The notes under the pieces: generated by a model
What the model was told of the DNA's origin: nothing
What the model saw: only the letters and a program-made list of their open reading frames with translations
The model's database searches: none
Source of the DNA: Pseudomonas putida NBRC 14164
GTDB lineage: Bacteria > Pseudomonadota > Gammaproteobacteria > Pseudomonadales > Pseudomonadaceae
Length of the DNA: 64,000 nucleotides
Direction: 5' to 3'
Assembly: GCF_000412675.1 (NCBI RefSeq)
Contig: NC_021505.1
Coordinates: forward strand, 3,528,501-3,592,500
Shown here: in pieces, positions 1 through 12,000 of the stretch
How positions within the stretch are numbered: the stretch's first letter is position 1
How the letters are laid out: every line of letters begins with the position of its first letter
Position numbers and translations under genes: made by a program

Positions 1-2
1 AT

Positions 3-3000
3 GGCGATATTGACAAGACCATCGCGCTGGCGGCCACCACCCTCGACAGCTTCCAGGGCCTGCTAGCCGATGCCAGCCCCACCGCGAGCCTGAGCAGCGG
101 CGGTGCTGAGGTTGCCCTTGGCCAGCAGTTCACCTTTACCGTCAGCTTCGGCAACCCCTCGACCCAAGAAGGCTATGCCCCCTTCCTCGATGTGTTCATG
201 CCGGTCACCGGGCGTGACGGGGATGACGGTGCCGCCTTCGTTTCGGCCACCTACCTGGGCCAACCGGTTAACACCTTCGTCATTACATTCGATGCCAACG
301 GCAATGCCACGCACCCCCTCGCCAAGGACGCCAGCGGTAACGCCTTGGTGATCAATGCTGCCAGCGTGGGCATGAAGCCCGGTGACCAGATGGTGGTGCT
401 GCAACTGCCTTACGCCAGTGTCACCAACGGCCAGCCCAGCATTGACATCCAGATCACCGCGCAATTGAGCAGCTTGGCCGATACGCGTTATTCCGACGGC
501 ACCCCCAATCTCACCATCAATACCCGCGCAGGGTTCGAATACGGCAACGATTCGCTGAATAACCCAACCCAGGATCCAAGCCTGGTGGAAAGCGCGCTGC
601 ACAGTTTCGTGGTCACCCCAACCCTGCTAAAGGTTACCCAGGCAGTAAATATGCCGGAGGGCGAAACAGTCACCGGGCCGAACTTCACCCGCACCCAGAC
701 CGTCACCCTCACACCGGCCCCAGGGCAGACGCTGAGCAATCTCACCGTCACACAGACGGTGCCCGAACAGGTGCATGTCAGTGCCATTACCCCTGGGCCA
801 GGCGGTACCCTGACGTCGGTCACCCTGCACGACGGTACCGTGCTCACCAACCCGGCACTGATCGCCCTGGCCCTGGCCAACCCCAATGCGTTCGTGGCTA
901 GCTATGACATTCACTACGACACCCTGAACACGGCCAGCGAAACTCAAGTCAGCTTCTACGTGCCGGAAATCGACGCCAACGGCCGGCCAGTGATCGACCC
1001 GACCACCGGTAACCCTGTGACCATCACTTTCGGCACTGCCAGCGTAACCGGCGCATGGAACCCGCTCGACCCGCGTGACCGCCCCGTCACTCCGGATGGC
1101 TACCCGTTCAGTGAAACCGGCAACGGCCAGGGCATAACCTTCGTCGCCAAGTCGATCACCTTGCTCAAACAGGTCAACCTGCAAAACGATGTCGGCACGC
1201 CCGGCCTCACACCTGGCGACACCCTGCGCTACACAATGGATGTGGCGATCTCCGACTTTTTTGCCTTTGGCGAGAACATCCTCGAGCAAGGCCAGTTCAC
1301 CCTGACCGACCTGCTCAGCGATGGCCAGACGTTCGATCCGGGCAATGCGCCAACCTTGGTCATCCAGCAGCATGGCAGCTCGCAGGCCATCACCCTGGTC
1401 TACACCCAGACGGTCAATGCCGACGGCAGTACCACGCTGGTCTTCGACATCGCTGAATCCCTGCGCCAGGCAGTAGCCGGGCCCGGCGTTGCGGCGCTGT
1501 TCGGAGACCTTTACGACGATACCGCGCAAGAAGGTGCCACCCGTCTGAGCATCGTCTACGACGCCTTGATCGACGCCACGTATACCACTGATCACCCACC
1601 CCACGACCAGCTCAACGAAGGCGACAGCGTCAGCAACAACGCCACGGTAGATGCCACAGTGTTGCGCGACTCAGTCAACCTCGGCGCCACCCAGACCGAC
1701 GGATCCAGCACCACCAGCACGATCGACACGTCCACGGTGGATATCGAGCTCACCCAGGTCAACGGCGGCAACCCACCGGGCAACGGCGAGCTGCGTCCAG
1801 GCGACGTGGTCACCTTCACCATCAGCTACGACCTGCAGGTGGCCGACTACGAGAACTTCAATCTCACGGCCTACCTGCCCCTGCCCTTGCTCAACGCCAC
1901 GGGGATCAACTGGAGCTTCGGCACGGGTGTGGGCCAATGGAGCTTTGGCAGCGGCAACACCATTATCGATGTGCCGGACAGCGTCACTACTGGCCCTGGC
2001 AACTCGATTATCTTCAACTTCGGCAATTTTGTTTCCGGCGGCCTCGGCGGCGGCACCGTGCAGGTGCGTTTCACGATGGTAGTTGGCGACCAGCCGTTCG
2101 CCGACCAGCGTGAACTCGACGTGCTGGCGCAATCGACGCAAACCACCACAGTCGACAAGACCGTGCTCACCTCATCGGATGTGGCGGTAATCGCGTCGGT
2201 CGCCGAACCCGCACTGGACATCAAGCACGGCGTGGTCTCCAGCACCAATGGCACAGTCTCCGGCACCACCGGCAGCTGGACTGCACCGGGGACCAGTGGC
2301 GTGCCGTTCAGCGGTAGCGTCACCAGCCTGGCGGCAGTTGACGGCAATGTCAGCGGCATTGACGGCGCCGACACCCTGCGCCTGGCCACCGCCCTGAAAA
2401 ACAGCGGCGGCGGTGGCGCCTACGACGTCAGCACCAGCATCACCCTGCCCCCCGGCCTGTCGTTTGTCGGCGGCAGCCTGAGTGCAGCCAACCTGCAGAT
2501 CTACCGCGGCGACGGCACCTTGTTGGTACAGGGTACCGACTACAGTGTCACTGGCAACGCTATCACTTTCCTCGACGCCAACGGCCAGGCCACCTTGCTG
2601 GCCGGCCGCGCAGGCACCGCCAGCGACTTGTCTGGCGCCAACGTCGTGGTGATCACCTACGACGTCACCGTCAATAATGCAGTCCTCGCCTCCAGCACGC
2701 TGCAAAGCACCGCTTCACTGACGTACTACGCCAGCGTGAACGGCGGGCAGGACTTCACCCCGACCGATATCACCGAAGTCGCCAACCAGCAAGTCGCCGC
2801 GCCGACCATCAGCAAGACCTACAAGGACGGCAGCCTCACCGAGGATGATTCCAGCGCCACGCACACCACCGGCAGCAACCTGGTGGTAGGCGAAAGCATC
2901 ACCTACGACATCGTCGTTACCCTGCCCGAGGGTTCTACCGGCAGCCTGCGCATCAGTGACCTGATCCCACCGGGCCTGCGCCTGGACCCGCGCTTCAACG

Positions 3001-6000
3001 GCAACCTGGGCTATCAGATCATCACCACCACGGCCGGCAGCGGCGCCTTGTCAGCCGACTTCAACGGCGTGCTCAGCGTCAACCCGATGACCCTCGACGG
3101 CAGCGACGGCGCCGACCTGATGCTGGTATTCGGCAGCGCCGGGGCCACGGCCGACAACGTAATCGGCAACAACAGCTTCGTCATCCGCCTGGTGCTGGTG
3201 GCCAGCAACGTCACCAGCAACCAGCAAGGCACCACGCTGAACAACGGCGCGCAATTGTTGTACAGCGACCCCGACGGCGACACCCCCAACGGCAACGCGC
3301 CGGTGGACCGCAATGTCAACAGCACCCAGCAGCCCGCTGTGACCGTCGTCGAACCGACCCTCAGCGTTACCCAGCAGATCACCTCGACGCCCACATTCGG
3401 TGGCTTCGACGAGGGCGACACTGTCACCTTCACCATCACCGTGGCCAACAACTCCGGTACCGACGCCTTCGACATCAGCCTGCTCGACGTGCTGCCGACC
3501 GAAATCGACGGCTTGGCGATCAGCGGCACCATCCAGTACAACGGCGGCGCCACCAACAACGGCGGTATCGACTTCGTCATCCTCAATGGCCAACTGGTCA
3601 CCGCCAACGGCGCCAACATCGACATCGTCAACGGCGGCAGTATCGTCATCACCCTGAGCGGCGTGGTCAACGCCACTGCTGCGGGTGAGGCAGTCATCCC
3701 CAACAATGTCGAGGTTCGCTGGAGCAGCCTGAACGGCACCACTTCCACCACCGATACCGTGAATGGAGAACGCAGCGGCGACGACGGCCTGCTCAATGGT
3801 GGGCAGCTCAACGATTACCGGGTATTGAGCGCGTTGCTGATTCCGGTCACCAACGGCATCCAGGTGTCACGCGTGGGCGGCGTCGCCGATACCCCCCCCG
3901 CCACCAATGGCAGCGGCGCCACCGACACCAGCGGCCTGGTGGAGACGGTGGTGGTCGGCGAAATCGTCCGTTATCGCGTGGCCGTGCTGGTACCGACCGG
4001 TGACAACCCCAATTACCAGATCCGCATCGAACTGGCTGCGGGCCTTGAGTTCATTACCGCCGACCTCAACAACATCCTGATCGCCATGGTGTCGAGCCAG
4101 CTGGGTGGCCTGACCACCGATGCGACCGACCTGGTCACCAGCGGTAGCTCGCTGTACATGATTGGCAACCAGAACAGCGATGTGGCCTTGCCGATCCACA
4201 CCGACCTGGGCGGCACTGCGCCCGCTGGCGTTTTCGATGGCACTAACGGCCGGCTGGAGGTTACCACCAACGCCGACGGCAGCCAGACCATCACCTTCAA
4301 CCTCGGTAACGTGACCAACACCGAGGCTGGCGACAGCGATATCGAAGGCGTGATCCTGGAGTTCAACGTGCGGGTCAGCAACGTGGCCGGCAACCAGGCC
4401 AGCACCCAGCTGGGCATGACCGTGTTCGAGCACGTTGGCGACAACGGCGGCGTGGACCGTGGCAAGAGTGACACCCTGTTCGAGCGCGTGGTGGAGCCCA
4501 GCTTCACCGGCATGGACAAATCGGTCATCGATGTGGCTCCAGGCACCGTGGCCGGCACCACCGATGCCACCGTGTCGGTCAGCTTCACTCAGGACGGCGG
4601 CGCGCCCGCCTACAACACTCACCTGGCCGACCAGTTCCCCAATGGCAGCAACTACCAGGTGCAAAGCATCCTGCTCAACGGCGCAGCACTGAGCCTTGCC
4701 AACCTGCCCGGTGGTGTCAGCTTCACCGATGGCGCGGGCATTACCGTGGACTTCGCCCGGCTTGCACCCAATGACACGATCCAGGTGATCTACACCGTCA
4801 CCCTGCCTAACCAGACCATCGCCGACAACACTGCCAGTGCCGCCGTGCTCACCTGGACCAGCCTGCCTACCGATTTCGAAACCAACGGCTGGGGGGGCTC
4901 GCTGCCCGATACCGGCGGTAGCAACGACGGTGAGCGGACCGGCCAGGACGGCGCCAGTGGCCTTAACAACTACATCCTCAGCGACGGCGCTGGCATGGGC
5001 GTGATCCAGGGCACGCTGTGGGACGACACCCGGAGCGCCACCGATAACGTCGCCCCCGACGGCCCTGGCCTGGACGGCATTGACGTGACCCTCAGCTGGG
5101 CCGGTGACGATGGCCAGTTCGGCACCGCCGATGACCGTACCTTCACGACCGTCACCGCCAATGGTGGGGTGTACCAGTTTGCCCTGCTGCCTTCGGGCAG
5201 CTACCTGATCGCAGTGGCGCAAAACCACCAGGCCAGCGCCAACAACAACTTCCACGTGCGTATCGATACTGACACCGGCACTGCGGCCGCCGGCCTTGGC
5301 AACATCAACCTCACCCTCGGCGAAGGCGCTACCGCCGCAGCCGACGCTGGCTACGTGCATGTCAATGAAGCGCCGGTCAACACCGTGTCTGACCAGCACG
5401 GCCAGGAAGACACGGTGCTGCACATCGGTGGCTTGGCCACTAGCGACATCGACGTCAACGCTGGCAATACCGACGGCGTCATGACCATCACCCTGGCGGT
5501 GGTGCACGGCGTCATCTGGCAGGCCGCCACCCCGCCCGCAGCAACGGCCACGCCGCCCGCGGATGCCGGCCGCAGCCTGGTGCTCACTGGCACGCTGAAC
5601 GCACTGAACGTGCTGCTGAGCCAGCTGTATTACAAAGGCGACCAGGACTTCAACACCTTCCGCGACAGCGAAACCCTGACCATGGTCACCAATGACCAAG
5701 GCAACTTCGGCGACGCACCGCTCAACGGCGATGGCATCCCCGGGCAGAACCCAAGCGACGCGCTGACCGACACGGACGTGATGAACATCATCATCGACCC
5801 GGTCAACGATGCGCCGATCGCCAACGCCGACCTGGCCATTGCCGTGGAAGCCGGTGGCTTGAACAACGCCGACCCCGGGGTCAATCCGACTGGCAATGTG
5901 CTGGCCAACGACACCGACGTTGATATCCAGACCAACAACGATGTGCTCGCCGTGACCCGTGTGGCCAACAACATCACCCCCGCAGGCGTGGCCGTGGCCG

Positions 6001-9000
6001 CCAACGGAGTCACCACGCTGCAAGGGCTGTACGGCACCTTGTCGATTACCGCGGGCGGCGGTTTCCAGTACATCGTCGACAACGCCAACCCCGCAGTGCA
6101 GGCGCTGCGCACGGCCGGCGACTTCATCACCGAAACCTTCGGCTACACCATCGTCGACAGCGGCGGCCTGAGCAGTAGCGCTGTGCTGCAGATCAACATC
6201 CACGGCGCCAACGACACCCCTGTCGCACAGGCCGACTCCGCCACCGCGATCGAAGCAGGCGGCACCCAGAACGGCACGCCCGGCCAGGACGCCACCGGCA
6301 ATGTACTGGACAACGACAGCGACGTGGACTCCGTAGCCCTGGGCGAAACCAAGCAGGTCAGTGCGATACGCTACGAAGGCCTTGGTGGCGGCAGGATCAT
6401 ACCGCTGGTCAGCGGCCAACCGACCAGCGTGCTGGCGAACTTCGGGACCTTGACGATCAATGCCGACGGCAGCTATCGCTATGTCATCGATAACAGCAAC
6501 GCCGCCGTCCAGGCGCTTTCGCCCGGCCAGACGCTGGTCGAGCAGTTCACTTACCAGATGGCCGATGCCGGTGGCCTGAGCGCTGTGAACGTCCTTGTCA
6601 TCACCCTGCAAGGCGCCAATGATGCGCCGGTGGCCGTGGACGACCAGGGCAGCGCCGCCGCCGGCGCCAGCGACGGCAGCCCGATACCGGTCAATGCCAA
6701 TGGTAATGTGATTACTGGCGACAACGGCGTGGGCACCGACACCGATGTCGACAACGCCGACCAGCCGACCACCACTGAACTTAAAGTCGATGGCGTGCGC
6801 AGCGGCCTGGAAACCTCCGGTGGCGCGCTCACGCCGGTGGCCAACGGCGCCCCCGCCAGCATCACAGGCACGGTGGCCCGGCTGGCCGACAATAGCCTGA
6901 TCAGTGGCAACTTCGGCCAACTGATTCTCAACGAGGATGGCTCCTACACCTTTGCGGTCAACAGCGCCGACCCGGCCATCCGTGCGCTAGCGGCCGGGCA
7001 AAGCCTGGACGTGATCTTTACCTACCAGATCCACGACAGCGGCGGCCTGACCGATCAGGCGCAACTGTTGATCATGGTCACTGGCGTCAACGACCCGCCC
7101 GTGGTCAACCCGGTCACGGTCGATGCCATCGAGGCCGGTGGGGTCAACAACGGCCAGCCGGGCCTGGACCCGACTGGCAGCATCCGCGGGGCGTACAACG
7201 ACCCGGATGGCGATAACCTGACGGTCAGCGCCGTGGTCAACGCCGACGGCGTCACCGGCACGCCAGGCCAAGCCCTGGCCGGCACCTACGGCAGCCTGGT
7301 ACTCGATGCCCAAGGCAACTACAGCTACGTGGTGGACAACAGCAACGCTGCGGTTCAGGCCCTGCGCACCGATGCGGACCAACTGACCGAGGTGTTCCAG
7401 TACAGCGTCAGCGATGGCAACGGCAAAACCGTCACTGCCACTTTCACCGTGGTCATCCACGGCCGCAACGACACCCCTGTTCCGACCAGTGACGCCGCCG
7501 CTGCCATCGAAGCCGGTGGCACCAACAATGGCACGCCTGGGCTGGATGCCACCGGCAACGTGCTGGACAACGACACCGACGTCGACGCCGCAGCGCTAGG
7601 CGAAACCAAGCAAGTCAACGCAATCCGCTTCGATGGCACCGGGGGCGGCCAACTGGTACCGGTAGCCAATGGCCAAGCGACCAGCGTGCCAGCCAGCTTC
7701 GGCAGCTTGACCATCAACACTGACGGCAGCTACCGCTACGTCATCGATAACAGCAATGCCACCGTTCAGGCGCTTTCGCCAGGCCAGACACTGGTCGAGC
7801 AGTTCACCTACCAGGTGGTCGATACCGACGGCCTGACCGCGGTCACCGTGCTGGTGATCACCATTCAGGGCACCAACGATGCGCCGGTGGCCGTGGATGA
7901 CCATGGTACTGCCAGCGCGGGAGCTACCGATGGCAGCCCGGGGCCGGCCAATGCCAGCGGGAACGTGATCACCGGCAATGCCGGCGTAGGCGCCGACACC
8001 GACGTCGACAACCTCGATCAGCCAACCGCGACCCAGCTCAAGGTCGATGGCGTGCGCAACGGCCTGGAAGTCACGGGCGGCACACTCACCCCGGTGGCCA
8101 GCGGCGCCCCCGCCAGCATCACAGGCACGGTAGCCCGGCTGGCAGACAACAGCCTGATCAGTGGCAACTTCGGCCAGCTGATCCTCAACGAGGACGGTAG
8201 CTATACCTTCGAGGTCAACAGCGCCGACCCAACCCTCCGTGCGTTGACAGCCGGGCAAAGTCTGGACGTGATCTTTACTTATCAGATTCACGACAGCGGT
8301 GGCCTGACCGACCAGGCGCAACTGGTGATCACCGTTACCGGCGTCAACGACCCGCCCTTGGTCAACCCGGTCACGGTCGATGCCATCGAGGCCGGTGGGA
8401 TCAACAACGGTCAGCCAGGGCTGGACCCAAGCGGCAGCATTCGCGGCGCGTATACCGACCCTGACGGCGATACCCTGATCGTCAGCGCGGTGGTCAATTC
8501 CAGCGGGTTCAACGGCATACCGGGCCAAGCCCTGGCCGGCAACTACGGCAGCCTGATACTCGATGCCCAAGGCAACTACCGCTACGTGGTGGACAACGGC
8601 AACGCTGCGGTTCAGGCCCTGCGCACCGATGCCGACCAACTGACCGAGGTGTTCCAGTACAGCGTCAGCGATGGTAACGGCAAAACCGTCACTGCCACCT
8701 TCACCGTCCTAATCCACGGCCGCAACGACACCCCTGTTGCGACCAGTGACGCCGCCACCGCCATCGAAGCCGGTGGCACCAACAACGGCACGGCCGGTCA
8801 GGACGCCACTGGCAACGTGCTGGACAACGACACCGACGTCGACGCCGCAGCGCTAGGCGAAACCAGGCAAGTCAACGCAATCCGCTTCGATGGCACCGGG
8901 GGCGGCCAACTGGTACCAGTGACCAATGGCCAAGCGACCAGCGTGCCCGCCAGCTTCGGCAGCTTGACCATCAACGCTGACGGCAGCTACCGCTACGTCG

Positions 9001-12000
9001 TCGACAACAGCAATGCCACCGTTCAGGCGCTTTCGCCAGGCCAAACGCTGGTCGAGCAGTTCGCCTACCAGGTGGTCGATACCGACGGCCTGACCGCGGT
9101 CACCGTGCTGGTGATCACTATCCAGGGCACCAACGATGCGCCGGTGGCCGTGGATGACCATGGTACTGCCAGCGCGGGAGCCAGCGATGGCAGCCCAGCG
9201 CCGGTCAATGCCAGCGGTAACGTGATCACCGGCAATGCCGGCGTGGGCGCCGACACCGACGTCGATAACCTTGATCAGCCAACCGCGACCCAACTCAAGG
9301 TCGATGGCGTGCGCAGCGGCCTCGAAGTCACGGGCGGCACGCTCGACCCGGTGGCCAGCGGCGCCCCAGCCAGCATCACCGGTACGGTTGGCCGCCTGGC
9401 CGACAACAGCCTGATCAGCGGCAACTTCGGCCAGCTGATCCTCAACGAGGATGGCAGCTACACCTTCGAGGTCAACAGCGCCGACCCGGCCATCCGTGCG
9501 CTAGCGGCCGGGCAAAGCCTGGACGTGATCTTTACCTACCAGATCCACGACAGCGGCGGCCTGACCGATCAGGCGCAACTGGTGATCATGGTCACTGGCG
9601 TCAACGACCCACCCGTGGTCAACCCGGTCACGGTCGATGCCATCGAGGCCGGTGGGGTCAACAACGGCCAGCCGGGCCTGGACCCAAGCGGCAGTATCCG
9701 CAGCGCGTACAGCGACCCGGATGGCGACACCCTGCTTATCAGCGCCGTGGTCAACGCCGACGGCGTCACCGGCACGCCAGGCCAAGCCCTGGCCGGAACC
9801 TACGGCAGCCTGGTACTCGATGCCCAAGGCAACTACAGCTACGTGGTGGACAACAGCAACGCTGCGGTTCAGGCCTTGCGCACCGATGCCGACCGGCTGA
9901 CCGAGGTGTTCCAGTACACCGTCAGCGATGGAAACGGCAAACTCGTCACCGCCACCTTTACTGTGGTCCTCCATGGTCGCAACGACACCCCTGTTCCGAC
10001 CAGTGACGCCGCCGCTGCCATCGAAGCCGGTGGCACCAACAATGGCACGCCTGGGCTGGATGCCACCGGCAACGTGCTGGACAACGACACCGACGTCGAC
10101 GCCGCAGCGCTAGGCGAAACCAAGCAAGTCAACGCAATCCGCTTCGATGGCACCGGGGGCGGCCAACTGGTACCGGTAGCCAATGGCCAAGCGACCAGCG
10201 TGCCCGCCAGCTTCGGTAGCTTGACCATCAACGCTGACGGCAGCTACCGCTACGTCGTCGATAACAGTAATGCCACCGTTCAGGCGCTTTCGCCAGGCCA
10301 AACGCTGGTCGAGCAGTTCACCTACCAGGTGGTCGATACCGACGGCCTGACCGCGGTCACCGTGCTGGTGATCACCATTCAGGGCACCAACGATGCGCCG
10401 GTGGCCGTGGATGACCATGGTACTGCCAGCGCCGGGGCCAGCGATGGCAGCCCAGCGCCGGTAAATGCCAGCGGTAACGTGATCACCGGCAATGCCGGCG
10501 TGGGCGCCGACACCGACGTCGACAACTTCGATCAGCCAACCGCGTCCCAGCTCAAGGTCGATGGCGTGCGCAGCGGCCTCGAAATCACGGGCGGCACACT
10601 CACTCCGGTGGCCAACGGCGCACCGGCCAGTATCACCGGTACGGTTGGCCGCCTGGCCGACAACAGCCTGATCAGCGGCAACTTCGGCCAACTGATCCTC
10701 AACGAGGATGGCAGCTACACCTTCGAGGTCAACAGCGCCGACCCGGCCATCCGTGCGCTAGCGGCCGGGCAAAGCCTGGACGTGATCTTTACCTACCAGA
10801 TCCACGACAGCGGCGGCCTGACCGATCAGGCGCAACTGGTGATCATGGTCACTGGCGTCAACGACCCGCCCGTGGTCAACCCGGTCACCATCGTTGCCAT
10901 CGAGGCGGGTGGGTTGAACAACGGCCAGCCGGGCCTGGACCCGACTGGCAGCATCCGCGGGGCGTACAACGACCCGGATGGCGATACCCTGACGGTCAGC
11001 AGCGTGGTCAGCCCTAACGGCATCAGCGGCACGGCGGGCCAGCCCCTGGCCGGCAACTATGGCAGCCTGGTGCTGGATGCCCAGGGCAACTACCGCTATG
11101 TGGTGGACAACAGCAACCCGGCGGTGCAGGCCCTGCGCACCGACGCTGACCAGCTTACCGAGGTGTTCCAGTACAGCGTCAGCGATGGCAATGGCAAGGT
11201 CATCACCGCCAGCTTCACGGTAATCATCCACGGCCGCAACGACACCCCCATCGCGGCCGACGACAGCGCCATTGCCATCGAAGCTGGTGGCACCGACAAC
11301 GGTACGCCCGGGCAGGCGGGCAGCGGCAATGCCTTGAGTAACGACAGCGACGTGGATGCCGGCGACAGCAAAGCCGTCGATGGCATCTTCCTGGGCACCC
11401 TCGCGGCCGGCGGCACGTTCATCGAGGTCACAGCCGGCCCGACCGTTGTGGCCGGTACCTACGGCACGCTGAGCATCGATGCCAGCGGCAACTACGTCTA
11501 CACCGTCAATGACAGCCTGGCCGCGGTGCAAGCGCTCAGAGCCGGCGAGCTGCTGCGCGAAACCTTCAGCTACCGCATGCACGACACGGGTGGCGCGACC
11601 TCCCTGGCGCAGATCACCATCACCATCGAAGGCCGCTACGACACGCCGGTAGCGCGCGACGACTTCGCTTATGCGGTCGCAGAGGACGACGATGGCAACT
11701 TTGGGCGTAACCCCACCGGCAATGTGCTGAACAATGACACCGACGTCGATGCCAGCGACACGAAGGTAGTCACCGCCGTTGGCGTGGGCGCAGAAAGCAG
11801 CAACCCGACCCTCGACGCGCTCACCGGCAGCACCACCGTCACCACCAACTACGGCACCCTGACCCTCAACGCCGACGGCAGCTACCGCTTCGTGGTCAAC
11901 TCCAATGACCCGGACATCATTGCCCTTGGCCCGCTGGGCTTCGTCATCCAGAACTACACCTATCAGGTCACCGACGGCGGCGGGCTCAGCGACACCGCCA

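Noticed and set aside
3867..6920. Open frame of 1017 codons on the minus strand inside the adhesin gene
   Set aside because: It lies opposite high-GC repetitive coding sequence, its product is a low-complexity Gly/Val/His/Asp-rich translation, and it has no start context; it is an antisense shadow.
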